Below are positions 35,337 through 44,276 of a stretch of DNA of 64,000 nt, piece by piece. The position numbers and the translations under genes were made by a program. Each line of letters opens with the position of its first letter. The stretch's first letter is position 1. The notes below the pieces were generated by a model. The model saw only the letters and a program-made list of their open reading frames with translations, was not told the DNA's origin and searched no databases. Source of the DNA: Acidithiobacillus thiooxidans ATCC 19377. GTDB taxonomy: Bacteria; Pseudomonadota; Gammaproteobacteria; Acidithiobacillales; Acidithiobacillaceae. The stretch covers positions 2,726,501 to 2,790,500 of the forward strand of contig NZ_CP045571.1 of assembly GCF_009662475.1 (NCBI RefSeq). Direction: 5' to 3'.

Positions 35337-36848
35337 TTGCCTCTGGCGATTGTCCAGAGTCGTGCGCTCACGGGGGTGCATGCTGCTGCAGTCGCCGTAG
35401 AATGCGATCTGGGGCCGGGTCTACCCACTTTTGCTGTGGTGGGGTTGGCCGAGACTGCCGTCAAGGAATCCCGGGATCGCGTCCGCTCCGCCATTCAGAA
35501 CAGTGGATTCGAGTTTCCGGCCCGGCGCATGGTCGTCAATCTGGCGCCCGCCGATCTCCCCAAGGATGGAGGGCGTTTTGACCTGCCTATTGCCATTGGC
35601 ATTCTCGCCGCCAGTGGTCAGATTCCTCTGAAAGCCTTGGAAAATCTGGAAATGATCGGGGAACTGGCGCTGGATGGCAGTTTGCGTCCGGTGACCGGGG
35701 CCCTCTCCAGCAGTCTGGCTGCCGGTCAGGCCGGACATGCTTTACTGCTCCCGGAAGGCAATGCCGTGGAAGCCGCTTTAGCTCGCACTGCGCCCGTATT
35801 GGCCTGCCGCAATCTCGCGGAAGCTGTGGCCCACCTGCGCGGCACCCAACCACTGCCGGAAACGGTGCCTCATGACGAGATCGGCATAAACGCCATCCCC
35901 TATCCGGACTTGCGGGATGTGCGCGGTCAGGAAACCGTCAAACGGGCACTGATTATTGCGGCCGTCGGAGGTCATCATATTCTCCTGTCCGGGCCTCCCG
36001 GGACCGGGAAAAGCATGCTGGCCGCGCGTTTGCCCGGATTGCTTCCGCCCCTGCGCCGCAGCGAAGCCCTGGAAGTGGCCGCCATCCATAGTTTGCAAAG
36101 CGGTGGATTTGATGTGCAACGCTGGGGACAACGTCCCTTTCGCTCCCCTCATCATAGTGCCTCTTCAGCAGCACTGGTGGGTGGGGGATCGCGCCCCCGC
36201 CCCGGAGAAATCAGTCTTGCGCATCATGGCGTTCTTTTTCTGGATGAAATGCCGGAATTCTCGCGGAGTGTTCTCGAAGTGCTTCGGGAACCTCTGGAGT
36301 CCGGCGAAATCCATATTTCCAGAGCCGCCCGGCAAAGCACCTTCCCGGCGCGTTTTCAGTTGATTGCCGCCATGAATCCCTGCCCCTGCGGCAATCTCGG
36401 TAATCCACATCAGGCCTGTGTGTGCACCCCGACCCAAATTTCCCAGTATCGTGGCCGTCTTTCCGGCCCTCTGCTGGATCGTATGGACATTCAAATAGAA
36501 GTACCGAGTCTTCCGGTAGAACTCCTGCAAAAAGCGCCAGAAGGCGAAAGTTCTGCCTACTGGCGCGAACGGATCAGCGCGGCCATAAACCGACAGTGGC
36601 AACGACAGTCCTGCCGCAATGCCCAACTGCAGGGCGAAGCGTTGGACCAGCATTGTGCGCTACAGCCCGAGGGCGCCCGCTTACTGACGCGCGCCGCTGA
36701 CACCCTGCATCTTTCCGCCCGTGGTTATCACCGCATTTTGCGTCTGGCCCGCAGCATTGCCGATCTGGAAGAAAGCACCACGATCAGCCTGCAGCATCTG
36801 TCCGAAGCCATCCAGTATCGGCGGCTGGCGCAAAGCTTTACTTTGTAG
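35337..36848 (+). CDS. comM: ComM/YifB-type Mg-chelatase-like AAA+ protein
   Basis: The 503-aa protein starts with TTG, after AAGGAC. It has an N-terminal ChlI-related domain (GLPTFAVVGLAETAVKESRDRV), Walker A GPPGTGKSMLAARLPGLLPP, Walker B VLFLDEMPEF, and the C-terminal zinc-type CPCGN cysteines. ComM is a branch-migration helicase used in natural transformation; YifB is the enteric homologue. The gene starts 3 bases after the ubiK stop, so it is in that operon, though its job is unrelated. Confidence 0.9.
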   Translation: MPLAIVQSRALTGVHAAAVAVECDLGPGLPTFAVVGLAETAVKESRDRVRSAIQNSGFEFPARRMVVNLAPADLPKDGGRFDLPIAIGILAASGQIPLKALENLEMIGELALDGSLRPVTGALSSSLAAGQAGHALLLPEGNAVEAALARTAPVLACRNLAEAVAHLRGTQPLPETVPHDEIGINAIPYPDLRDVRGQETVKRALIIAAVGGHHILLSGPPGTGKSMLAARLPGLLPPLRRSEALEVAAIHSLQSGGFDVQRWGQRPFRSPHHSASSAALVGGGSRPRPGEISLAHHGVLFLDEMPEFSRSVLEVLREPLESGEIHISRAARQSTFPARFQLIAAMNPCPCGNLGNPHQACVCTPTQISQYRGRLSGPLLDRMDIQIEVPSLPVELLQKAPEGESSAYWRERISAAINRQWQRQSCRNAQLQGEALDQHCALQPEGARLLTRAADTLHLSARGYHRILRLARSIADLEESTTISLQHLSEAIQYRRLAQSFTL

Positions 36849-36898
36849 GCAAGCTGTAACCCAAAATTAGCCATACGTTTATTATCAGAGGAGCGATC

Positions 36899-37009
36899 AT
36901 GTACGGTGCCAGTCCCTTCGCAGGCTTAAGCAATCCTTTAATATTACTGGCTTTATCAGGAGGCTTGGTATTTTTCGGGATAGTGGTTTTTCTGTTGACG
37001 CGCAAATAA
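36899..37009 (+). CDS. Small single-span membrane protein, 36 aa (unannotated-type)
   Basis: A short frame starts with ATG five bases after GAGGAG and runs to TAA at 37007. It begins MYGASPFAGLSNPLILLALS and ends in GIVVFLLTRK, so residues 13-33 form one hydrophobic helix with a positive C-terminus. It follows comM by 50 bases on the same strand. An opposite-strand frame (36838-37038) is a shadow. I do not recognise it; its good ribosome site and helix-plus-RK end make it a credible small protein. Confidence 0.55.
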   Translation: MYGASPFAGLSNPLILLALSGGLVFFGIVVFLLTRK

Positions 37010-37034
37010 GCGATACGACCGGTCACAACAACCA

Positions 37035-37478
37035 TCAATCCTGCCGCGCTGACTCCTGCGGGTTTGCGGGAACCTGGGCAGCGGCCGGCAGGGCTGTTTC
37101 AAGCTGGGCAATATGGGCCATGCGCGCAAAATAGGCCTTGGCCTGTTGCGGATTTTTGCGCACACCCAGGCCTTCTTCGTAAGCAAGACCCAGGTCAAAA
37201 TCAGCACGAGCCAGACCCAATCCTGCAGCTTTACGGTACCAATGGAGGGTTTCTGGCCAGCCTTTATGGACGGTGACTTCCTTACGGGTGATCAGCGGTG
37301 AATACAGGGTCCCCAGATAAAATGCCGCCTTGGCATCATGCCCACGGGCGAGCGCCTGCAACTGTGCTAAAGTGGCCGGATCAGACTCGGCCTGATTGCG
37401 CAATGACTCCAGGTCCTGGGCGGCCGCTGCCAGGGGCCAAATCAGCAGCATCAGGACCATCAGGGTGGATTTTTTCAT
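37035..37478 (-). CDS. Secreted Sel1/TPR-repeat protein
   Basis: The 147-aa protein has a Sec signal (STLMVLMLLIWPLAAAAQ) and then two Sel1-like helical repeats (DAKAAFYLGTLYSPLI and ARADFDLGLAYEEGLGVRKN), with LAYEEGLGV the clearest match. Sel1 repeats bind other proteins; bacterial examples act in envelope processes. It lies between comM and prfC with no clear operon partner. Confidence 0.75.
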   Translation of the reverse strand: MKKSTLMVLMLLIWPLAAAAQDLESLRNQAESDPATLAQLQALARGHDAKAAFYLGTLYSPLITRKEVTVHKGWPETLHWYRKAAGLGLARADFDLGLAYEEGLGVRKNPQQAKAYFARMAHIAQLETALPAAAQVPANPQESARQD

Positions 37479-37505
37479 CCGTGCAATCTCCTTTTGTCTA
37501 TAATC

Positions 37506-39128
37506 TCAGGTATCCGCATGCTCCCGGGTGGCATGGAAGATGACCTGCGGCCAGCGTTCCATGGTCAAATCCAGATTCACCCGCGAGGGGGCCAGATAGG
37601 CAAGGCGCCCCCCCGCATCTTCAGCCAAATGATCTTCATGCTTACGGGTGAATTCTGCGAGGATTTTGGCATCCTCACATTGAATCCAGCGGGCCGTCTG
37701 GACGGTAACCGGATCAAAAATGGCTTCCACCGCGTATTCAGTTTTCAGGCGCTCTGCCACCACATCAAATTGCAGCACGCCCACTGCCCCCAGAATCATA
37801 TCGCCACCCTGCAGTGGCTTGAAAACCTGGGTCGCGCCCTCCTCTGCCAACTGCTGCAGGCCTTTTTGCAGTTGCTTGGCCTTGAGCGGATTGCGCAGCC
37901 GCACCCGCCGGAACAATTCCGGCGCAAAATAGGGTATTCCCGTAAATTGCAGCGCCTCGCCCTGGCTGAAGCTGTCACCAATCTGAATGCTGCCATGGTT
38001 ATGCAGGCCGATGATGTCCCCAGCATAGGCGTCTTCCACCAGTTCTCTTTCCTGGGCCAGAAAAGTGATGGGATTGTGCACCTGAATATCACGCCCTATA
38101 CGCAGATGCTTGATTTTCATGCCACGCTGAAAATGACCGGAACAAACCCGCAAAAACGCTACCCGATCGCGATGCTGGGGATCCATATTGGCCTGTATTT
38201 TGAATACAAAGCCGCTGAAAGCCTGTTCATCGGGTTGCACCGCACGGCCAGTCGTTGGTCTTGGACGCGGCGAGGGTGCCCAGTCAATCAGGGCTCCGAG
38301 TAATTCCCGGACGCCGAAATTGTTGATGGCGGAGCCGAAAAATACCGGAGTCTGCTGTCCAGCCAGAAAATCTTCCAGTGAAAACGGGTTGGAAGCGGCT
38401 CGCAGCAACTCCACCTGTTCCCGCAACTCGGGCATTTCCTCAGGAAAGCGCCGGTCCAGCTCCGGATTATCCAGGCCAGCTATACATTCCAGCTGATGCT
38501 CACGGGTTTCCTCACCAGGGGCGAACACCAATACTTCATCCCGCAAAAGGTGGTAGACCCCTCGAAAACGCTTGCCCATACCAATCGGCCAGGTGACGGG
38601 GGCACATTGAATGCCCAGCACCGACTCCACTTCATCCATCAGTTCCGTAGGATCCCGGCTTTCGCGGTCAAACTTGTTCATGAAGGTGATGATGGGCGTA
38701 TCGCGCAACCGACACACTTCCAGCAATTTGATGGTCTGGGCTTCCACACCATTACCGCCGTCAATGACCATCAGGGCTGAATCCACGGCCGTCAGCACCC
38801 GATAAGTATCTTCGGAGAAGTCCTGGTGACCGGGCGTATCCAGCAGGTTGATCACGTGATCCGCATATTCAAACTGCATCACCGAACTCGCCACGGAAAT
38901 ACCGCGATTTTTTTCAATGGCCATCCAGTCACTGGTAGCATGGCGGCTACTTTTACGCGCCTTGACGGTCCCTGCCAGTTGAATGGCACCACCAAACAAC
39001 AACAGTTTTTCCGTCAGGGTAGTTTTACCCGCATCAGGATGGGAAATAATCGCAAAAGTCCGGCGCCGTTGAATAGCCTCCAGAAAGGCATCCACTGACG
39101 GAACCAGTGCTTCAGGTGAGGAAGACAT
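37506..39128 (-). CDS. prfC: Peptide chain release factor 3
   Basis: The 540-aa GTPase has G1 [11 protein letters not shown]3 [10 protein letters not shown]4 MNKFDRE and the RF3-specific [11 protein letters not shown] switch region and [18 protein letters not shown] segment. It recycles RF1 and RF2 from the ribosome after termination. It is the last gene of the yoaA-tsaB-rimI-prfC string; rimI ends 9 bases upstream. Confidence 0.97.
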   Translation of the reverse strand: MSSSPEALVPSVDAFLEAIQRRRTFAIISHPDAGKTTLTEKLLLFGGAIQLAGTVKARKSSRHATSDWMAIEKNRGISVASSVMQFEYADHVINLLDTPGHQDFSEDTYRVLTAVDSALMVIDGGNGVEAQTIKLLEVCRLRDTPIITFMNKFDRESRDPTELMDEVESVLGIQCAPVTWPIGMGKRFRGVYHLLRDEVLVFAPGEETREHQLECIAGLDNPELDRRFPEEMPELREQVELLRAASNPFSLEDFLAGQQTPVFFGSAINNFGVRELLGALIDWAPSPRPRPTTGRAVQPDEQAFSGFVFKIQANMDPQHRDRVAFLRVCSGHFQRGMKIKHLRIGRDIQVHNPITFLAQERELVEDAYAGDIIGLHNHGSIQIGDSFSQGEALQFTGIPYFAPELFRRVRLRNPLKAKQLQKGLQQLAEEGATQVFKPLQGGDMILGAVGVLQFDVVAERLKTEYAVEAIFDPVTVQTARWIQCEDAKILAEFTRKHEDHLAEDAGGRLAYLAPSRVNLDLTMERWPQVIFHATREHADT

Positions 39129-39137
39129 AAGTTTTTT

Positions 39138-39608
39138 TTAACCTTCTTTGAAAAAATGCACATCACGAACCAAAGACATGGACAAAACCAGAGCATCTTC
39201 GCGACCCTCGGTATTTCGATAATAATTCAAGCGCACCCCGATTTCATGAAAACCCGCCGAGCGGTACAACTGCTGGGCGGCCGTATTGGATACCCGGACC
39301 TCCAGAAAGGCGCGTTCTGCACCCAGTTGCCCGGCGCGCGACAGGAGGTGCATGAGCATTTTACGCCCATAACCACGGCGACGCTGTGCCGGACTCACCC
39401 CCAGATTCAACACATGCGCTTCAGAGGCTCCGGTAGACAGAACACCAAAGGCAGTCAGGAGATCCGTTTCATCCTTCAGCACCCAGGCATCATATCCGGC
39501 CTGCATACAATCCCGGAATATGCCCCGCGTCCAGGGTCCAGGGGAAATGTGCGACTCCAGTGCCGCCACCGCATCCAGATCTTCCGCCTGCATCGGTCGC
39601 AACTTCAT
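39138..39608 (-). CDS. rimI: Ribosomal-protein-S18-alanine N-acetyltransferase
   Basis: The 156-aa GNAT protein has the acetyl-CoA loop RRRGYGRKMLMHLLSRA, LEVRVSNTAAQQLYRSAGF and the RIM-specific start MKLRPMQAEDLDAV and GPWTRGIF. It overlaps the tsaB stop (ATGA). RimI and TsaB are neighbours or fused in many bacteria. Confidence 0.93.
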   Translation of the reverse strand: MKLRPMQAEDLDAVAALESHISPGPWTRGIFRDCMQAGYDAWVLKDETDLLTAFGVLSTGASEAHVLNLGVSPAQRRRGYGRKMLMHLLSRAGQLGAERAFLEVRVSNTAAQQLYRSAGFHEIGVRLNYYRNTEGREDALVLSMSLVRDVHFFKEG

Positions 39609-40270
39609 TTTTGTTGGTCCTGGGGCAGAAAGGGCCGGATGTAATGAGGTTCGAGCTGGTCAGGACGACAACCTTCATCACCTCCGAGATGACGAGCCAG
39701 TGCCAGACGAAGAACTGCATCTGCCTGCGGATAGGCATCTTCCGTCCACCCCAGGACGTTATCCTGCTGCCATTCAGAATGATACAGGGGCCAAGCGCTA
39801 CCCAGCCCCCAATACCCGCCCTCATGGGGCCAGGCCACTGCCCCGGGCGGACAAACGCGCTCCTCGCCCTGCAATACTGGCAGCCCGGTACGCTCATCCT
39901 GCACATAGACGGCGGCATAGACCTCGCCTTTACGCGCATCCAGGGCCGCCAAAACTGATGGCTGGACGGTCGCTGCTGCCAACGCCTGCAAACTGGAAAC
40001 CGGATATACGGGCAAACCCCGCGCCATCGCCAGAGCCTGCGCGGTACTAACTCCAATACGGACACCCGTAAAGCCGCCCGGTCCCACCCCGCAGGCGATA
40101 GCGTCCAGATCGCCAAGAACCAGTCCAGCACGCTGCAATACCCTACTGATCATCGGCAACAAAATCTGGCTGTGGGCGTTGGCCTCCACCTGACACTCCG
40201 CAACGCCATTCACGGCGACCGAGCAGGCTTCGGTAGCCGTATCTATCGCGAGAATAATCGGATCACTCAT
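39605..40270 (-). CDS. tsaB: tRNA threonylcarbamoyladenosine biosynthesis protein TsaB
   Basis: The 221-aa protein has the ASKHA-fold start IILAIDTATEACSVAV, HSQILLPMI and the GPGGFTGVRIGVSTAQALAM loop. TsaB partners with TsaD in t6A synthesis. It overlaps both neighbours by ATGA. No catalytic Zn-binding motif is expected or seen. Confidence 0.95.
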   Translation of the reverse strand: MSDPIILAIDTATEACSVAVNGVAECQVEANAHSQILLPMISRVLQRAGLVLGDLDAIACGVGPGGFTGVRIGVSTAQALAMARGLPVYPVSSLQALAAATVQPSVLAALDARKGEVYAAVYVQDERTGLPVLQGEERVCPPGAVAWPHEGGYWGLGSAWPLYHSEWQQDNVLGWTEDAYPQADAVLRLALARHLGGDEGCRPDQLEPHYIRPFLPQDQQK

Positions 40271-42186
40271 GACAGCGATGCCTTCCAGAACTGCTGCACG
40301 GCCTCCAGATCGCTCACTCGCCGCATGGGTGGCAAACTTTCCAGAAAAATCTTGCCATAAGCTTTGCTGCGCAGACGCGGATCGCAGAGCATGAGCACAC
40401 CACGATCAGTTTCCGAGCGGATCAAGCGCCCTACGCCCTGGCGCAAGGCAATGACGGCCTGGGGTATTTGCAGTTCGCGAAAGGGGTCGCCTCCCGCTGC
40501 CTGACATTGTTCGGTACGTGCGCGCAAAATCGGATCAGATGGGTTGGCAAAAGGCAGCTTATCAATGATGACCGAGGACAAGGCCTCTCCCTGCACATCC
40601 ACACCTTCCCAGAAACTCGCCGCGCCCAGCAACACGGCATTGCCCAGACTACGAAAGCGGTCCAGCAAGCGCGAACGCGGCATACTGCCCTGTACCAGCA
40701 CGGGAAACCCCAGTTGGCGGGGCAAAAAGGATGCGGCCTCCTGCAGGGCGCGATGACTGGTAAACAGGATAAAAGTCCGCCCGGCACTGGCCTCAATCAC
40801 TGGTATGGCGGCTTGCAAGCAGGCTGTCGTATAACCTGGATGACTGGGCTCAGGCAGGCCAGAGGGTAAATACAGTAAAGATTGGCGGGCATAATCAAAA
40901 GGTGAAGCGGCATTGAAAGTCTGTGCGCCACTAAGGCCCAGCGCCCGCTCGGTGACCGTAAAACTGTCTCCCACCCGCAAGGTCGCACTGGTCAACACCA
41001 GTGCCTCGATGGGCTCCAGCAGATATTTTTGCAGCGGTCCAGCCACATCCAGGGGGGTGGCGTGTAACTGCACAGTACGCGTTCTCTTCTCCTGCCAGAA
41101 CACCATTTCCGGGGCATTATGCAGCAAAAAAAACTCGACGCTGGCCAGCAGCGCCACGCCCCGTGCCGCACATTGTTCCAACCCCTTGCCTCGGGCGGAG
41201 GCCTGCTGAAGGGCGTGCAGCAAGGTGATTCCGGCCTGACGTAAATGGATAAAAGCCGCCTCTTGGGGAGACCCTGGTGTCAGTGCCCACTGAGTCCGGT
41301 CCTCACCAGCCCCAAGGGCAGTGCGCCAGGCACTGGTCGCCGTCTCCACCCCGGCGGCGGCCAGCAGTAAAGGCGCGTCATCTGACGCTTCGCCAAGGGC
41401 TTCCGCACGACTGTCCCGGGCCCAATCCCACAACTGGTGACTGCTGAGTTGCCGCCCAAAGTAGCGGCCCGCCAGGTCAAAAACCTGATGAGCCTCATCC
41501 AGCACCATCGCTTCCACCCGGGGCAGCAGATCGCCCATGCCATTGGCCTTGAGTGCCAGATCGGAAAAAAGCAGATGGTGGTTCACCACCAGCAAATCGG
41601 CTTCGTGAGCCTTGCGCCGTGCTTCCACGACATGACAACGCTGATAATCAGGACATTCACTACCCAGACAATTATCCCGGGTTGAAGTCACCAGCGGCCA
41701 CACCGCCGAGTCTTCCGGGACCCCACTGACTTCCGCTATATCTCCCTCCCGGGTGCGCCCCGCCCAATCCACAATTTTGGCGAGAGGAGCCGCCAGCAAT
41801 GGCGCAACGCCCTCACTGCTGAAACGCTGGAGACGGTGCAGACAAAGATAGTTGGATCGCCCCTTGAGACGGCTGACGCGCATCGGCTTACCCACCACAT
41901 CCGTGAGCAAGGGAATGTCTTTTTCGAGAATCTGGTCTTGCAGCGCCTTGCTCCCGGTGGAAACCAGCACCTTGCGTCCGGAAAGCATGGCGGGCAACAA
42001 GTAGGCAAACGTTTTACCTGTACCCGTACCCGCTTCAATCAATGCAACCCCACCCTGCTGCAAGGTTTGGGCAACCTGCGCGGCCATGGCCTGCTGCTGG
42101 GCACGCGCCCGAAACTGCGGCAAGCGTTGTGCCAAGGCCCCATTTTGTCCCAGATTTTCTGACCAGTCTGTTATTGTCACTGACAA
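40267..42186 (-). CDS. DinG/YoaA-type ATP-dependent DNA helicase
   Basis: The 639-aa XPD-like helicase has Walker A EAGTGTGKTFAYLLP, the four cysteines of the iron-sulfur cluster (YLCLHRL, NCLGSECPDYQRCH), the DEAH box as VLDEAHQVF, and the motif VI GVGRLIRSETDRG. At this length it fits YoaA rather than the longer DinG of E. coli. YoaA repairs stalled replication forks. It overlaps tsaB (ATGA), so the operon is yoaA-tsaB-rimI-prfC. Confidence 0.9.
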   Translation of the reverse strand: MSVTITDWSENLGQNGALAQRLPQFRARAQQQAMAAQVAQTLQQGGVALIEAGTGTGKTFAYLLPAMLSGRKVLVSTGSKALQDQILEKDIPLLTDVVGKPMRVSRLKGRSNYLCLHRLQRFSSEGVAPLLAAPLAKIVDWAGRTREGDIAEVSGVPEDSAVWPLVTSTRDNCLGSECPDYQRCHVVEARRKAHEADLLVVNHHLLFSDLALKANGMGDLLPRVEAMVLDEAHQVFDLAGRYFGRQLSSHQLWDWARDSRAEALGEASDDAPLLLAAAGVETATSAWRTALGAGEDRTQWALTPGSPQEAAFIHLRQAGITLLHALQQASARGKGLEQCAARGVALLASVEFFLLHNAPEMVFWQEKRTRTVQLHATPLDVAGPLQKYLLEPIEALVLTSATLRVGDSFTVTERALGLSGAQTFNAASPFDYARQSLLYLPSGLPEPSHPGYTTACLQAAIPVIEASAGRTFILFTSHRALQEAASFLPRQLGFPVLVQGSMPRSRLLDRFRSLGNAVLLGAASFWEGVDVQGEALSSVIIDKLPFANPSDPILRARTEQCQAAGGDPFRELQIPQAVIALRQGVGRLIRSETDRGVLMLCDPRLRSKAYGKIFLESLPPMRRVSDLEAVQQFWKASLS

Positions 42187-42264
42187 CGCCTGAATTTCAT
42201 GCCTACTCCCGCTGCGCGCTCTGTCCTGCTATTTTTACACAATTCCGCCATAAATAGGGCATTC

Positions 42265-42588
42265 ATGTATAAACGACGTGCACACATACTCTTTTGGCAT
42301 CCGAGCCAACCTGAAAAGGCCCAATATGCTGCCCAGTTAGCCGCTGAACTTGGCGGTGAGTGGCTGATCGCCAAAGCCAATTCGGCAGAATACTTATGGC
42401 CCGATCTTATTATTGCGCTGGACTGTGATGGGATCCCTGATCTGGAACGGGCAACTCATACCCAATGCAAATTCTGGCCAGTTTACTCCACGGATCCTGA
42501 AAATAACCTGCGAGAACGCATTCTGGGTGTCATCGGCGGTTTTCGCTTACTGGCCAGACTGGATCAAAGTACACCGCCGCAAGCCTGA
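42265..42588 (+). CDS. Low-molecular-weight phosphatase/ArsC-like protein lacking the catalytic P-loop
   Basis: The start at 42265 gives 107 aa. The pattern of hydrophobic strands and helices (HILFWHPSQPEKAQYAAQLAAELG, PDLIIALDCDG, FWPVYSTDP, ERILGVIGGFRLLARL) matches low-molecular-weight tyrosine phosphatases and ArsC-type arsenate reductases. The CX5R active-site loop that should follow the first strand is replaced by WHPSQPE, so it cannot be an active enzyme of that type. It may bind a phosphorylated protein or be a decayed gene. The frame is intact. The divergent neighbour is yoaA. Confidence 0.5.
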   Translation: MYKRRAHILFWHPSQPEKAQYAAQLAAELGGEWLIAKANSAEYLWPDLIIALDCDGIPDLERATHTQCKFWPVYSTDPENNLRERILGVIGGFRLLARLDQSTPPQA

Positions 42589-42722
42589 GCCCGGGTGAAC
42601 AAGCTGGCCCTTTCGGAACCAGGCGTATTGTCCCGATTGTTCGATTAGGCCCAAAAGTTTAAAATTATGTGTAAGTTAGCGCATTCTGAAAGCGAGCATC
42701 TTGACCCTTGCGGATAGATAAA

Positions 42723-42743
42723 AAGCCCTGACTGTTCGGGCTT
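42723..42743 (+). terminator. Weak hairpin terminator after the phosphatase-like gene
   Basis: AAGCCC and GGGCTT pair around a nine-base loop and are followed by TAATTATT. The 226-base gap (42589-42814) holds this hairpin and the likely ccsB promoter region near its end, but I find no clear -35/-10 pair. Confidence 0.4.
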
Positions 42744-42814
42744 AATTATTGCTTAAAGCCCTTATAAAATTGTAAACAGATGCCAAACACTACCGCGAAA
42801 CAGGAGCCAACAAG

Positions 42815-43984
42815 ATGTCAGCGCAACTCCAATCACCCTATTTTTCACTCAAAGAGCCCGCATCCATAGAAAACTCCAAAGCTCAGCGTATTGCCTGGGC
42901 CATTTTTCTGAGCGTCGGCGCCGTTGCCACCTGGGCCGTATTTCGTGCCGAATTCTGGATGTGGCAATTCATCATCCTCGGTATGTGGTATGCCGGGCTT
43001 ATGTGGTTTGGTCTGAAATGGCCGGCTTTCCGGGCTTTGTTTCTGGTCGTCATGGCCATTGCCGGCACCGGAGTAGGGCTTTATCAATGGGGTTTCACAA
43101 CGCACAACAGCCTCGCAATACGTTATTTTTTCCACAGTAATGCAATGTTTTACTGGATGAGTGGCGCGATTCTGCTCAGTGCCGCCGGCTACTATTTGTA
43201 TTTGTTTGCCGGTAACCAGAATGCGGGCAACTGGGGGCATCGCCTGGCCTGGATTGCCGTTGTTCTGGGCTTTGCCGGTCTGGCCATTCGCTGGCGAGAA
43301 ACCTATATCGGCCACCCATCCTGGGGACATATTCCCGTCAGCAATATATATGATGTGATGGTGTTATTTTGTGCGACCACCATCCTGTTTTACTTGTTTC
43401 ACGAAAATCGCACAGAAAACCGGGGATTGGGGGCTTTTGTTCTGCCTTTGGTGCTGGTCGCTGATATTTTTCTGATCTGGGTGGGTGCGGCTTATCATTT
43501 GAACCGTATTCAACCACTGATTCCGGCATTGCAGAGTTTCTGGATGAAAATCCATGTACCCTCCATGTTCATTGCCTACGCCAATTTTTACATTTCAGCC
43601 ATGGCCGGTTTGGCCTATTTGCTGAAAGAACGCGCCATCAGCAGCGGTAACTTCCTGCGTGATCGCCTGCCCAGCCTGGAATTACTGGACAAGACCTTTT
43701 CCGGAACCATCGCCTTCGGATTTTTGTTTTTTACGGTCGGCACCATTCTCGGTGCAGTCTGGGCTGCCAAGGCCTGGGGGGGATTCTGGTCCTGGGACCC
43801 CAAGGAAACCTGGGCTCTGATTGTCTGGCTGAATTATGCCGGCTTCCTGCACGCCCGTAGTCAGCGCAACTGGGAAGGACGCCCCATGGCCTGGTGGGCA
43901 TTTATCAGCCTGATCGTCGTTACCTTCTGTTTCATCGGCGTCGACTTGTTCCTGGGTGGGCTGCACTCCTACGGCAAACTCTGA
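42815..43984 (+). CDS. ccsB: Cytochrome c biogenesis protein CcsB/CcsA family (haem export/ligation)
   Basis: The 389-aa integral protein has about eight hydrophobic segments and the haem-handling WWD motif WGGFWSWDPKETWALIVWL near residue 325, plus two conserved His-bearing helices (KIHVPSMFIAYANF and others). CcsA/ResC-type proteins carry haem to apocytochromes in system II. The partner ResB/Ccs1 gene is not adjacent. Apocytochrome synthesis would be vital to an iron-oxidiser. A repeat copy begins 13 bases after the stop. Confidence 0.9.
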   Translation: MSAQLQSPYFSLKEPASIENSKAQRIAWAIFLSVGAVATWAVFRAEFWMWQFIILGMWYAGLMWFGLKWPAFRALFLVVMAIAGTGVGLYQWGFTTHNSLAIRYFFHSNAMFYWMSGAILLSAAGYYLYLFAGNQNAGNWGHRLAWIAVVLGFAGLAIRWRETYIGHPSWGHIPVSNIYDVMVLFCATTILFYLFHENRTENRGLGAFVLPLVLVADIFLIWVGAAYHLNRIQPLIPALQSFWMKIHVPSMFIAYANFYISAMAGLAYLLKERAISSGNFLRDRLPSLELLDKTFSGTIAFGFLFFTVGTILGAVWAAKAWGGFWSWDPKETWALIVWLNYAGFLHARSQRNWEGRPMAWWAFISLIVVTFCFIGVDLFLGGLHSYGKL

Positions 43985-43997
43985 ATTGTCAGACAGA

Positions 43998-44179
43998 CGG
44001 CCGTGGGCCGGGAAGCTTTGCAGCGACTTTGGCCCGCGCCGTTGTTGTTCTTGGTGAAATCCTGCGCCCGTCAGGAGAGCTGCTTGAGCCCAAAGGGCGA
44101 GTTCTCTCCTGACAGCAGGATGAGCCTTAGAACAACAGGCAAGGGACGTTGGAGCAAAAAGCTTCCCGGCCCACGGCCG
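43998..44179 (+). repeat. Repeat element copy 1: 163-bp core in a long hairpin
   Basis: The ends are a perfect 22-base inverted repeat (43998-44019 and 44158-44179). Inside, GTTGTTCT (44044-44051) pairs with AGAACAAC (44129-44136), TCCTGC (44060-44065) with GCAGGA (44115-44120), and GTCAGGAGAG (44070-44079) with CTCTCCTGAC (44104-44113), giving one multi-tiered hairpin. The core (44010-44172) matches copy 2 at 160 of 163 positions. Open frames read through it on both strands but are by-products. The outer 12 bases of the arms are unique to this copy. Confidence 0.8.
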
Positions 44180-44220
44180 CCTTTACGATGAACCGTAAAG
44201 CCAAACATCAAAGAAGCACA

Positions 44221-44249
44221 ACCCGCAGCTTCAAGTCTGCGGGTTTTTT
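44221..44249 (+). terminator. Rho-independent terminator of the ccsB transcript
   Basis: ACCCGCAG and CTGCGGGT (44221-44228 and 44237-44244) form an eight-base stem followed by six T residues. It follows repeat copy 1 on the same strand. Confidence 0.85.
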
Positions 44250-44276
44250 GTGCAATGCTCTGTCGGTAAAGCAAAC

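Noticed and set aside
36838-37038. 66-aa minus-strand frame between comM and the Sel1 gene
   Set aside because: It overlaps the comM end and is the complement of the 36-aa membrane protein frame, which has a good ribosome site.
44003-44191. Open frame EALQRLWPAPLLFLVKSC... in repeat copy 1 and the same in copy 2
   Set aside because: The frame follows from the repeat. The hairpin structure explains the conservation, the arms alter its start and end, and there is no ribosome site in copy 1.
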